Source of the DNA: Bacteroidales bacterium M8
GTDB lineage: Bacteria; Bacteroidota; Bacteroidia; Bacteroidales; Muribaculaceae
Assembly: GCA_001689495.1 (NCBI GenBank)
Contig: LUJS01000025.1
Span: forward strand, 14,553 to 78,552
Direction of reading: 5' to 3'
DNA length: 64,000 bases
The position numbers and the translations under genes were made by a program. Shown here piece after piece: positions 16,036 through 24,499 of this stretch. The notes beneath the pieces are model-generated. The model was not told where the DNA came from. It did no database searches and saw only the letters and a program-made list of their open reading frames with translations. Numbering within the stretch: position 1 is the stretch's first letter; each line of letters starts with the position of its first letter.

Positions 16036-16068
16036 ATCCCCGCCCGAAGCCGGTCTTCGGGCGGGGAT
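16036..16068 (+). terminator. terminator after ompA
   Basis: A perfect 14-bp stem, ATCCCCGCCCGAAG (16036-16049) with its complement (16055-16068), loop CCGGT, followed by TTTTG. It lies between convergent genes. Confidence 0.9.
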
Positions 16069-16076
16069 TTTGTATG

Positions 16077-17564
16077 TCATCTTCGGGGCAGCAGGCTGCG
16101 CAGGCTCACCCGCTCTATCCTCAGCGCTCCCCAACCGTAAAGCAACAGCAGCGGGGTGCGCAATGCCATGTTGAGCCACGAGTGGCCGGGCACGGTCATC
16201 AGCACCGACACGCCCCACAGCGCGAGGGCGCCGAAAAAGTAGAGGCAGAGCCTCGGCACGTCATAGCCGATGGGATAATGCACCTTGCCGGCCCACCAGC
16301 TGGCCAGCATCATCGACCCGTAGCACCCCAGCGCGGCCCACGCACATCCCATATAGCCCATGTGCGGCACCAGCAGCACGTTCAGGCCCAGCGTCACGGC
16401 CAGTCCGCCCAGCGACAGCCACATGCCCCACACGGTGCGGTCGGTGAGCTTGTACCACAGCGAGAGGTTGAAGAACACGCCGAAAAACACCTCGGCCACC
16501 ATTATTATAGGCACCACCTTGAGTCCGCTGAAATATTCGGGGTTGATGAAATAGCGCAAGACGTCCAGATAGAACATCACGCCGAGGAATATGGCCATGG
16601 CGAATATGACGAACCACTTCATGGCGTCGCGATAGCTCTGCAGCTTGTCGGCCCCCTGCTCTTTGGCGCGGGCAAAGATGAATGGCTCGTAGGCAAACCT
16701 GAACGCCTGTATGAACATCACCATCACTATGGCTATCTTGTAGTTGGCGTTATAGATGCCCAGCTCGGCCATGGCGGTGGCCTTGTCGGCATAGAGATAG
16801 GGGAAGAGCAGCGTGTTGACAGTCTGGTTGAGTATGCCGGCCACGCCGAGCACCAGCAGCGGCGCCGAATAGGCTATCATCTCGCGCCACAGCGGGGCGC
16901 AGAACCGCCACCTGAATCCCCTGAGCTCGGGCAGCAGCAGCGGCAGGTTGACCGCCGAGGTTATGAGGTTGGCAAGGAATATGTATCCGATGCCGAAGTC
17001 GGGGTCATAGAACCACGCGATGGTGCCGGGGGCGTGTGTCCACAGCCACGGGCAGAGCAGCAGGAAGAACAGGTTGAGACCGATGTTCAGACCGATGTTG
17101 ACCAGCTTGAGCGTGGCGAACCGGATGGGCCGCTTGGCGTATCTGAGATAGCTGAACGGCAGGGCCGTGAAGGCGTCGAGGGCCACGGCCACTATCATCA
17201 TGGCCGCAAACGACGGGTGCGCGGCACAGTGCAGCGCCTCGGACACCGGGCCGATGAAGGCCAGCGCCACGGCAATGAACGCCGTCGAGCTCACCGCCAG
17301 CGACATGAGCGCCGTCGAGTAGACCTGCATCGGGTCCTTGTAGCGCTCGTGGTTGGCAAAGCGGAAAAATCCGGTCTCCATGCCGTATGTCAGCACGATC
17401 ATGGCAATGGCCACGGCAGCATATATATAGGTGACGACGCCATACTCGCTCTGCGCGAACGTAAACGTATAGAGCGGCACGAGGCACCAGTTGAGAAAGC
17501 GTCCTATGATGGAGCTGAGTCCATAGACAGCGGTATCTTTGGCAAGACTCTTGATTCCGGCCAT
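16077..17564 (-). CDS. oligosaccharide flippase / polysaccharide exporter (Wzx-like, MOP superfamily)
   Basis: 495 residues with about fourteen hydrophobic helices. The N-terminus (GIKSLAKDTAVYGLSSIIGRFLNWCLVPLYTFTF) matches the start of MOP-superfamily Wzx proteins, which flip lipid-linked glycans across the inner membrane. Other support: basic cytoplasmic loops (FSYLRYAKRPIRFATLKLVN), the SAVNLPLLLPELRGF loop and a REMIAYSAPLLVLGVAGILNQTVN helix start in the middle of the protein, where the second half begins. The gene lies downstream of ruvB in the same direction, with about 100 bases of tandem repeats between them. It is not adjacent to glycosyltransferases, so its glycan is unknown; a general O-glycan or O-antigen role is possible. 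Confidence 0.85.
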   Translation of the reverse strand: MAGIKSLAKDTAVYGLSSIIGRFLNWCLVPLYTFTFAQSEYGVVTYIYAAVAIAMIVLTYGMETGFFRFANHERYKDPMQVYSTALMSLAVSSTAFIAVALAFIGPVSEALHCAAHPSFAAMMIVAVALDAFTALPFSYLRYAKRPIRFATLKLVNIGLNIGLNLFFLLLCPWLWTHAPGTIAWFYDPDFGIGYIFLANLITSAVNLPLLLPELRGFRWRFCAPLWREMIAYSAPLLVLGVAGILNQTVNTLLFPYLYADKATAMAELGIYNANYKIAIVMVMFIQAFRFAYEPFIFARAKEQGADKLQSYRDAMKWFVIFAMAIFLGVMFYLDVLRYFINPEYFSGLKVVPIIMVAEVFFGVFFNLSLWYKLTDRTVWGMWLSLGGLAVTLGLNVLLVPHMGYMGCAWAALGCYGSMMLASWWAGKVHYPIGYDVPRLCLYFFGALALWGVSVLMTVPGHSWLNMALRTPLLLLYGWGALRIERVSLRSLLPRR

Positions 17565-17578
17565 GGGAGGGGGGGTGG

Positions 17579-17667
17579 GTTATAAGGTTAGGGGGTTATG
17601 GGGTTATAAGGTTAGGGGTTATGAGGTTATTAGACCTATCCGTCCTATCAGTCCTATCAGCCTATTC
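17579..17667. repeat. composite period-8 plus period-9 tandem repeat
   Basis: Seven units of about 8 bases (GTTATAAG, GTTAGGGG, GTTATGGG, GTTATAAG, GTTAGGG, GTTATGAG, GTTATTAG at 17579-17633) are followed by three 9-base units (ACCTATCCG, TCCTATCAG, TCCTATCAG at 17634-17660). The first family is the complement of the repeat at 39198-39273; the second resembles those at 32841 and 40581. It ends at the ruvB stop codon. Confidence 0.75.
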
Positions 17668-18690
17668 TCAATCAAACAGCCCGCCCTGACTTGTGGCGGG
17701 GTTTATCCTGAGGTGGCTGTAGGCCAGCGGGGTCACCTCGCGGCCGCGGGGAGTGCGGCGCAGGAAACCCTCCATTATCAAGAACGGCTCGTAGACCTCC
17801 TCGATGGTGTCCTGCTCCTCGCCGATGGCCGTGGCTATGGTCGACAGGCCCACCGGACCGCCGCCAAACTTGTTTATCATCGTCAGCAGCAGCTTGTGGT
17901 CCATCTCGTCGAGGCCATAGCGGTCTATGTTGAGGGCCTCGAGGGCAAAGCGGGCAATGCCCGGCTCGATGTCGCCCGTGCCCTTGACCTGCGCGAAGTC
18001 GCGCACGCGCCTCAGCAGGGCGTTGGCTATACGGGGCGTGCCGCGCGAGCGCAGGGCTATCTCGTGGGCGGCCTCGGGTGTTATGCGCACGCCCAGCAAT
18101 GCCGCCGAGCGGGCTATGATGCGCTCGAGCACGTCGTGCTGATAGTATTCGAGATGACAGTTTATGCCGAATCGGGCCCTCATGGGGGCCGTGAGCATGC
18201 CAGACCGCGTGGTGGCGCCCACCAGCGTGAACGGCGACAGCGACAGCTGCACCGAGCGTGCCCCGGGGCCCTTGTCTATCATTATGTCGATGCGAAAGTC
18301 CTCCATGGCCGAATAGAGATACTCCTCGACCACGCGGCTCAGGCGGTGTATCTCGTCGATGAACAGCACGTCGTTCTCCTCGAGCCCCGTCAGGATGCCG
18401 GCCAGATCGCCGGGCTTGTCGAGCACCGGGCCCGAGGTGACCTTGAAGTTGACCCCAAGCTCGTTGGCGATGATGCCCGCCAGCGTGGTCTTGCCGAGGC
18501 CCGGAGGGCCGAACAGCAGCAGATGGTCCAGCGGCTCGCCACGCATCTTGGCGGCTTGGACAAACACCTTGAGATTCTCGACGATCTTCTCCTGTCCGTT
18601 GAACGAGTCGAAGTATGACGGACGCAGGGCCCGCTCGAAATCCTTGTCGCCCGAGGCGCGGTTGTGTATATCAAATTCGTTTTCTTCCAT
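17668..18690 (-). CDS. ruvB: Holliday junction branch-migration helicase RuvB
   Basis: 340 residues from the ATG at 18690 (MEENEFDIHNRASGDKDFERALRPSYF). The frame stays open to 19014 but the upstream extension overlaps the divergent SDR gene. AAA+ ATPase motifs: LLLFGPPGLGKTTLAGIIANELG (Walker A), DVLFIDEIHRLSRVVEEYLYSAMEDF (Walker B and RuvB specificity), FTLVGATTRSGMLTAPMRARFGI (sensor 1 and the Arg finger region) and RSRGTPRIANALLRRVRDFA (sensor 2). The C-terminal winged-helix part has GLSTIATAIGEEQDTIEEVYEPFLI. It drives branch migration with RuvA during recombination. ruvA is not in this window. Confidence 0.97.
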   Translation of the reverse strand: MEENEFDIHNRASGDKDFERALRPSYFDSFNGQEKIVENLKVFVQAAKMRGEPLDHLLLFGPPGLGKTTLAGIIANELGVNFKVTSGPVLDKPGDLAGILTGLEENDVLFIDEIHRLSRVVEEYLYSAMEDFRIDIMIDKGPGARSVQLSLSPFTLVGATTRSGMLTAPMRARFGINCHLEYYQHDVLERIIARSAALLGVRITPEAAHEIALRSRGTPRIANALLRRVRDFAQVKGTGDIEPGIARFALEALNIDRYGLDEMDHKLLLTMINKFGGGPVGLSTIATAIGEEQDTIEEVYEPFLIMEGFLRRTPRGREVTPLAYSHLRINPATSQGGLFD

Positions 18691-18784
18691 TTCTGAGCTT
18701 TTCAACCACAAAAATACACAAAAATCCCCAACATCCCAACCCCCGGGCGCGTTATAACCATAAAACCGCAACCCAAAAAGAAAT

Positions 18785-19591
18785 ATGAAGAAAATCGTTA
18801 TCATGGGGGCAACCTCGGGCATCGGGCTCAACCTTGCCGAGAGATTCGCCCAACGAGGCTGGCGTGTCGGCGTGGCCGGACGCAAGGACGAGGTGATGCA
18901 GACTCTTGCCGAAAAATATCCCGACAAAATCGTGTGGCGCCACATCGACATCACGCGCCCCGAGGCGGGCATGAGCCTGCGCAAGCTGGTGGACAAGCTC
19001 GGAGGCATGGACATATACCTGCACGTGGCCGGCGTGGGCTACGAGAACGACTCGCTCGACCCCTCGCTCGAGACAGCCACCCTGCGCACCAACGTCACGG
19101 GCTTCACCCGCATGGTCGACGAGGCATTCCGCTATTTCCGCGACGAGCGCAAGGGCAAGGGTCAGATTGCCGCCATCACCTCGGTGGCCGGCACAAACGG
19201 CGTGGGTCGTCTGGCGTCATACTCGGCCTCAAAGGCTTTCCAGCAGACATATCTCAAGGCGCTCAACCAGCTCTCCAACCTTCAGGGACTCCGCATAAAG
19301 TTCACCGACATCCGTCCCGGATGGGTGCGCACGCCCCTGCTGGCACCCGACAGGCAATACCCGATGGCCATGTCGCTGCAACATGTCGTGCCCCTCATCG
19401 ACAAGGCCCTGCGCCGCAAGCAGCGAGTGGCCGTGGTCGACTGGCGGTGGAATCTCATCGTGGGCCTCTGGCGCATGATACCCGACTGGCTCTGGGTGCG
19501 CCTCCCCATCAGGGTCGACACCCTCGCCACCCCCGTCCAAGCCCGCTCAAACCAGCTCAAGGCTCAGGACGGCGAGCTGGCCCAAGGCTGA
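18785..19591 (+). CDS. SDR-family NAD(P)-dependent oxidoreductase
   Basis: 268 residues, a classical short-chain dehydrogenase. Motifs in order: VIMGATSGIGLNLAERFAQRG (cofactor-binding G-x-x-x-G-x-G, residues 5-25), VAGRKDE (cofactor selectivity; the Arg after G suggests NADP), HVAGVG (the NNAG position), AITSVAGTNGVGRLASYSASKAF with catalytic Ser and YxxxK, and DIRPGWVRTPL. The C-terminal 50 residues are rich in Trp and Arg (VDWRWNLIVGLWRMIPDWLWVRLPI), suggesting attachment to the membrane. The substrate is unknown. It is divergent from ruvB with 94 bases between, and ends at a strong bidirectional terminator. Confidence 0.9.
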   Translation: MKKIVIMGATSGIGLNLAERFAQRGWRVGVAGRKDEVMQTLAEKYPDKIVWRHIDITRPEAGMSLRKLVDKLGGMDIYLHVAGVGYENDSLDPSLETATLRTNVTGFTRMVDEAFRYFRDERKGKGQIAAITSVAGTNGVGRLASYSASKAFQQTYLKALNQLSNLQGLRIKFTDIRPGWVRTPLLAPDRQYPMAMSLQHVVPLIDKALRRKQRVAVVDWRWNLIVGLWRMIPDWLWVRLPIRVDTLATPVQARSNQLKAQDGELAQG

Positions 19592-19612
19592 TTGCCGCAT
19601 GCACACATACAG

Positions 19613-19642
19613 AGCGCGACGTGCCGGACGGCACGTCGCGCT
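19613..19642. terminator. bidirectional terminator between convergent genes
   Basis: A perfect 13-bp stem, AGCGCGACGTGCC (19613-19625) with its complement (19630-19642), loop GGAC, followed on the plus strand by ATTTTTAA. It terminates the SDR gene and probably also the barrel gene on the minus strand. Confidence 0.88.
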
Positions 19643-19650
19643 ATTTTTAA

Positions 19651-21411
19651 TCAGAACTTGTATCCGGCGCCCACCAGTGCGGTGATGCCCTGAGTGGGGC
19701 GGGGGCCGATCTGCTGCCATGTGCGCGAGAGCAGGTTCTCGCCGCTGACAAAGAATGTCAGCCTGTCCGTGTGGCGCCATGCGGCCCCGATGGTCAGGTC
19801 GGCCACGGGCCTGAGGCTGTGGCGGCTGACGGGATGGATGTAGAGGCCGTCGACAAGCTCGGGCGCCGAGCCATAGCGATAGACGGCGCGGCCGGCGCGG
19901 AACTCGAATCCGGCATTGAGGGTCAGTTTCCTCACGGGACGCACGGTCAGATCGGCCTCGATGACATGGCGGGCACGGTCGCGCCACAGATAGTATGCCT
20001 TGTACTGCTTGGAGGGGGCCATTGTCCACTTGACCTTGGCCGAGACGCTGCGGCCGTTGTCATAGCCCAGCGAGGCGCCGATGTGGTATCCCTTGACGTC
20101 GAGGGTCTCGAACACCGCTCCACCCGGCATCAGGTCGTTATATACGGGCATGAGCCACGAGTCGGCCTTGGCATAGCCGCCGAAGACCTCGGCGGTGACG
20201 TTGACGAAGGGCCCGAACGTCATGCGTCCGCGCAGGTCGTAGGGCACGTGGCTACCCTTGTATGCCATGAAGGGATTCATGTATGGGGTCACGCCGGTAT
20301 AGAGCGACGCGAGGGTGTTGAGCTCCATGCCCCCCTTGGCCGACGCCTCGATGCCGAAGTTCTGTGTCGGGGTCCATGCCAGCGTCACGTCAGGCGATAT
20401 GTTGAATGCCTTGCCCGAGTTGATGGCCACGTCTACGATGGCGCCGATGATGACGGTGGTCTTGGAGGTACGGTTGACGAATCGCGGAGTCACGGCCAGC
20501 ACGCCCGATGTGCGGGCGTCCATGCCATAGGCCGACGTGAGGCCGAAGGGCACGGCGGCGCCGTTGTGGGTCGAGCTGTGCAGCAGGTCGAGGTCCAGAC
20601 CGAGTCCGAACGACGATGTCCCGCCCACGGCGATAGAGGCGTCGCCCCCTATGCCGAAGAGGTTCTGGCTGACGGGCGAGGTGATGCCTGTGTATGCCTG
20701 AGTGATCGAGCCGCCGTCATATTTCAGTCCGTGAAACCCGAAGTGCTGCACCTTGGCATGGGCGGCATAGTCGAGCCCCTGAACGTGAGACGAGAACGAG
20801 GCATCGAAGTTGACCTTCGACGTGGTGTTGCGGCTCAGCCCGCGTCCGGGCGTCTGCCACATGTTGTGATAGCCGTATGTATAGTCTATCCCGGCGTCGA
20901 TGATGCTCTTGCGCCCCACGGCCTGATGCAGGTCCAGCCCGACCGAGGCCGTGTGGTCGCGCCACATGGGCTTGCCGTAGAATGGCGTTCCGCCCGGCGT
21001 CTGCTCGTACTCGCCGCGGTGATAGGCCGAGGCGTTATACTGGGCCCAAGCGCTGAGGCGCGTGCGGTCCGAGTCGACAAAGCGGTATCCAGCCGAGATG
21101 TCGGCGTTGAATATGGGGAATATCCCACCGGCCACATAACCGCGGGTGTCGGGGCCGGCCTCGGGGTCGGTCCACGCGGCGGGCTCGAGGGTCGAGATGA
21201 CGTTGGGCACCGGGGCGCTGACCACGCGGTCGCTGTATGGCAGACGGCTCTTGGCGAGGGCGGGCAGCGTGACCTCGGGGAGTATGGTGATGCGGGTGGC
21301 GTCGCGGTGTAGGGGCGATGTCTCCTGCTCGACGTTTATATCCTTGTGCAGCCCCTGAGCGGTCACGGCCAGCGGCGCGGCCGCGAGGAGCGATATGATG
21401 AATATGCGCAT
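19651..21411 (-). CDS. outer-membrane beta-barrel protein (TonB-receptor-like)
   Basis: 586 residues from ATG 21411, which gives the signal peptide MRIFIISLLAAAPLAVTAQG. The longer frame from 21444 would overlap the upstream gene. After about 45 residues of linker (LHKDINVEQETSPLHRD) the rest is alternating polar and aromatic beta-strands (for example ISAGYRFVDSDRTRLSAWAQYN, ASVGLDLHQAVGRKSIIDAGIDYTYGYHN), ending in the phenylalanine of ALVGAGYKF, the typical OMP C-terminus. No plug domain or TonB box is visible, so it may be a plugless barrel of the TonB-receptor type. It lies 13 bases after a giant TPR gene in the same direction, and such pairs often work together. The ligand is unknown. 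Confidence 0.78.
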   Translation of the reverse strand: MRIFIISLLAAAPLAVTAQGLHKDINVEQETSPLHRDATRITILPEVTLPALAKSRLPYSDRVVSAPVPNVISTLEPAAWTDPEAGPDTRGYVAGGIFPIFNADISAGYRFVDSDRTRLSAWAQYNASAYHRGEYEQTPGGTPFYGKPMWRDHTASVGLDLHQAVGRKSIIDAGIDYTYGYHNMWQTPGRGLSRNTTSKVNFDASFSSHVQGLDYAAHAKVQHFGFHGLKYDGGSITQAYTGITSPVSQNLFGIGGDASIAVGGTSSFGLGLDLDLLHSSTHNGAAVPFGLTSAYGMDARTSGVLAVTPRFVNRTSKTTVIIGAIVDVAINSGKAFNISPDVTLAWTPTQNFGIEASAKGGMELNTLASLYTGVTPYMNPFMAYKGSHVPYDLRGRMTFGPFVNVTAEVFGGYAKADSWLMPVYNDLMPGGAVFETLDVKGYHIGASLGYDNGRSVSAKVKWTMAPSKQYKAYYLWRDRARHVIEADLTVRPVRKLTLNAGFEFRAGRAVYRYGSAPELVDGLYIHPVSRHSLRPVADLTIGAAWRHTDRLTFFVSGENLLSRTWQQIGPRPTQGITALVGAGYKF

Positions 21412-21424
21412 ATGTGATGTCTGC

Positions 21425-24415
21425 TTATTTGAGTCTTGAGTCAATCATTTCGAAGATGTCGGCCTCGGTGCCGGGATAGTTGGAGCGGAGCGACTTGAGA
21501 TACTCGTCGGCCTCGAACTTGTTGCCCTCGCGGCGCAACACGTCGCTGTAGAGTATGAATCCCCTTGCCAGCCAGTAGGCCTGCGGGGTGTCTGACGAGA
21601 TCAGCGCGTCGGCCACCTTCTTGGCCCCGGCCTTGTCGCCCGAGTCGAGCAGCGCCTGACCGTGATAGTATGCGCTGCGGGCGCCGTATGTGTCGCGCAT
21701 GTCGCGCTCGAGCAGCTCCCAGTCGGCGTATGCGGCCTCGCGGTTGCCCAAACGGTTGTTGGCCATGGCGCGGAGGAAACGCACCTCCGAATTGCCGTCG
21801 GTCGACGTGGCGGCCGACGATGCCAGCATCTTGTCGGCGGTGGCCACGACCTCGGCATAGCGTCCGAGGTCCGATGCCGTGCGGATGATGCCGGTGCGGG
21901 CCTCGCGCAGCATGTTCGAGCCCGACGCCTTGCCCTGAAGCTCGAGGAACGAGCTATGGGCTATCTCGGTCTTGCCCATCTCTGTCTCGGCCTTGGCCTT
22001 GATGAGCAGGGCGTCCTCGGCCACCTCGGCGTCGGGGTGACCCAGCAGCACCTGCGTGGCATAGCCCTGTGCGGTGCGGGCGTCGCCGGCGTTCCATGCG
22101 CCCTCGGCCAGATAGTAGAGGGCCTGAGCCATCGAGGCGCCCTCGGGATAGTCCTTGACGTATGACGTAAGGCCCGCCGTGGCGCCGCCGTTGACATAGG
22201 CGTTCTCGGCGGCCTGAAAGGCGGTCTGCTCGATCTCGGACTTCTCGAACTTGGGCGCGCCGGGCACCGAGCCGAGGAATCCGACAAGCTGGTCCAGCTT
22301 GCCGTCGGCGGCATAGAGCTGGCGCAGGTCGTCGGCGGCGATACGGGCCTCCTCTGACGTGGGATATGTTGTGATGACCTTCTTGTATGCCTCGATGCCG
22401 CGGGCCCTCTCGCCGGTGTTGACATAGGTTATGGCCAGCTGCAGGCTGCCGTTGCGGCCCGGAGCCGAGGCGGGATAGAGCCGCACCAGCTCGTTGTAGG
22501 TGCGTATGGCGTCGGCCGTGGCGCCCGTGGCGCTCTGGCTCTCGGCCTTCTCGAGCATGGCCTGAGGCACCAGACCAGACGAGGGATAGTCGGCCACGAG
22601 GCGGTCGAGGGTCGAGATCTTGCCCTTGTGGTCCTTGAGCAGGCCCTTCATCACCGCGCTCTGGAACATCGGATAGTCACCCTTCTTGGGGTCGAGGTCG
22701 TATGCCTTGAGATAGTCGTTGAGGGCGGCCTGATAGTCTTCGGCATAATAGCGGCAGTCGCCCAGACGGTTGTAGATGTCGGGCATCAGTGCCGAGCGGG
22801 TCTTGTCGGCGAGGGGGCGGGCCAGCGTGGCGGCCTGCTCGAAGTCCTTGGCCGCGGCGGCATACTCCTCCTGCGCGAAACGGGTGTAGCCCAGACCGTA
22901 TCGGGCCAGCATGGCGGGCTCGCCGGTCGGGCGCGTGCCGAGGAAGGCCAGATATGCCTTGGCGGCGGCGTCATAGCTGCCGCGGGTATATTGGGCGTCG
23001 CCCAGCCAGAGGTCGCACTGGGCGGCCACCGATGCGTCGCCGTCGGGCACGGCGCGGGCCTCGGTGAGGTTGCGCACGGCCTCGCCGGTGCGTCCGGCGG
23101 CATAGGCGCGGGTGCCCAGCACGAAGAGGGCGCGCTGGCGGGCCTTGTTCATGGCCGGGGTGGGACGGCGCACGCGGCGTATGGCGGCGAGGGCGCTCTC
23201 ATAGTCGTTGTCGGTCATGTATCCCTCGACGATATAGCGCTCGACCTCGGGGGCGTATGCCGAGTTGGGATACTCGCGCAGGAACTCCTCGAGCATCGAC
23301 ACCGAGTTGCCGAATGGCACGCGGCCGCCGTCGAGGCGGGCCACGGCATAGTTATAGAATGCCTCCTCGCGCACCTTGGCGTCATAGTCCATGCGATATG
23401 CCTTCTCGAAGGCCAGCAGGGCCGATGTCTTGTCGCCGCGCTTCATGTATGCCTGACCCAAGAAGAGCCATGCGCTCTGGCCCATGGCCGACGGCGAGTC
23501 GGTGGCCTGCTGCAGCAGCTTGATGGCGGCGTCGGTGTCCCCCTTGGCATACTCGTCGGTGCCGAGGATATAGAATGCCGAGGGCTGGGGCGACTTTGAC
23601 TCGGCGCAATACTTCCACAGATAGGGCACGGCCTCGCGGGCGCGGCCGAGGTTGTAGAGAGACTCGCCCGCCAGACGGTTGCATTCGGGCAGGAACTCCT
23701 TGACGGCGCCCTGCGCTATCAGCGACCGGGCCGCGGCCAGCGACTCGCTGTAGTTGCCCTGAGTGAATTCTATCTGTGCTATATAATAAGGAGCGGCATT
23801 GCCCGGGGCCTGCGTGGTGTCGACGCTGCGCAGATACTCGAGCGCCGACTTGTAGTCCTTACGCTGATAGGCCAGATAGCCCATGTAGAAACGTACCGTG
23901 TCGCGCCACGCGGCCTTGGACAGCAGCGAGCGGAAGCAGGACTCGGCCTTCTCGGGCTCGCCCAGCAGCATGTAGGCATATCCGGTGCGGAATGTCACCT
24001 CGTCGGCCCGTGCCGGCGTCAGCGCCGACATGTCGACATCCTCATAGTCGGCAAGGGCCGCGGCATACTCGCCGCGGTCCCAGCGATAGTCGCCGCGCAG
24101 GCTTGTCACCTCGGCTCGGCGGGGCGACACGGGATATGTGACGAGAAAGCTCTCTATTATCGGCAGGGCCTCGTCGTCGCCGGCCCTGAGCGTGGCCAGC
24201 GCCATGTAGTATGCGGCCTCCTCGCGCTGCGAGGGGGTGAGCTGCATGGCGTGGAGGCGGGCCAGCTGGTCTATGCAGCCCGCATAGTTGCGGTCGGCCT
24301 CGAGCAGCGCTATGCCGCGGTCGAGGTATCCCTGTGCGTCGGGTTTGTTGATCTGTGCTGCGGCCGGGGCCAATGCCAGTCCCAGAGCCGCCGTGATAAT
24401 GACGGGACGTTTCAT
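21425..24415 (-). CDS. large periplasmic TPR-repeat protein
   Basis: 996 residues with a signal peptide (MKRPVIITAALGLALAPAAAQ). Nearly the whole protein is tetratricopeptide repeats of the YxxxGxxYxxxGxYxxAxxxY type, for instance residues about 25-60, 105-145, 155-200, 235-330, 430-520, 560-640 and 740-800 (YRWDRGEYAAALADYEDV, FYMGYLAYQRKDYKSALEYL, YGLGYTRFAQEEYAAAAKDF, YNRLGDCRYYAEDYQAALNDY). Such solenoids act as scaffolds in envelope complexes. It is the first gene of a two-gene unit with the barrel protein and is divergent from the patatin gene. No enzymatic motif is present. The role is inferred only from context. Confidence 0.85.
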   Translation of the reverse strand: MKRPVIITAALGLALAPAAAQINKPDAQGYLDRGIALLEADRNYAGCIDQLARLHAMQLTPSQREEAAYYMALATLRAGDDEALPIIESFLVTYPVSPRRAEVTSLRGDYRWDRGEYAAALADYEDVDMSALTPARADEVTFRTGYAYMLLGEPEKAESCFRSLLSKAAWRDTVRFYMGYLAYQRKDYKSALEYLRSVDTTQAPGNAAPYYIAQIEFTQGNYSESLAAARSLIAQGAVKEFLPECNRLAGESLYNLGRAREAVPYLWKYCAESKSPQPSAFYILGTDEYAKGDTDAAIKLLQQATDSPSAMGQSAWLFLGQAYMKRGDKTSALLAFEKAYRMDYDAKVREEAFYNYAVARLDGGRVPFGNSVSMLEEFLREYPNSAYAPEVERYIVEGYMTDNDYESALAAIRRVRRPTPAMNKARQRALFVLGTRAYAAGRTGEAVRNLTEARAVPDGDASVAAQCDLWLGDAQYTRGSYDAAAKAYLAFLGTRPTGEPAMLARYGLGYTRFAQEEYAAAAKDFEQAATLARPLADKTRSALMPDIYNRLGDCRYYAEDYQAALNDYLKAYDLDPKKGDYPMFQSAVMKGLLKDHKGKISTLDRLVADYPSSGLVPQAMLEKAESQSATGATADAIRTYNELVRLYPASAPGRNGSLQLAITYVNTGERARGIEAYKKVITTYPTSEEARIAADDLRQLYAADGKLDQLVGFLGSVPGAPKFEKSEIEQTAFQAAENAYVNGGATAGLTSYVKDYPEGASMAQALYYLAEGAWNAGDARTAQGYATQVLLGHPDAEVAEDALLIKAKAETEMGKTEIAHSSFLELQGKASGSNMLREARTGIIRTASDLGRYAEVVATADKMLASSAATSTDGNSEVRFLRAMANNRLGNREAAYADWELLERDMRDTYGARSAYYHGQALLDSGDKAGAKKVADALISSDTPQAYWLARGFILYSDVLRREGNKFEADEYLKSLRSNYPGTEADIFEMIDSRLK

Positions 24416-24420
24416 ATATG

Positions 24421-24428
24421 CAAAATTA
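24421..24428 (-). promoter_or_regulatory. -7 element for the TPR gene
   Basis: TAATTTTG on the minus strand, five bases before the ATG at 24415, so transcription would begin at or inside the start codon if used. No TTTG box is correctly spaced. Weak evidence. Confidence 0.3.
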
Positions 24429-24499
24429 CGCCTTTTTTAATCATTTTCCACCCGACGGTTGTTAAAATTTTAGACTCACTTTCAACTATCGACCATATT

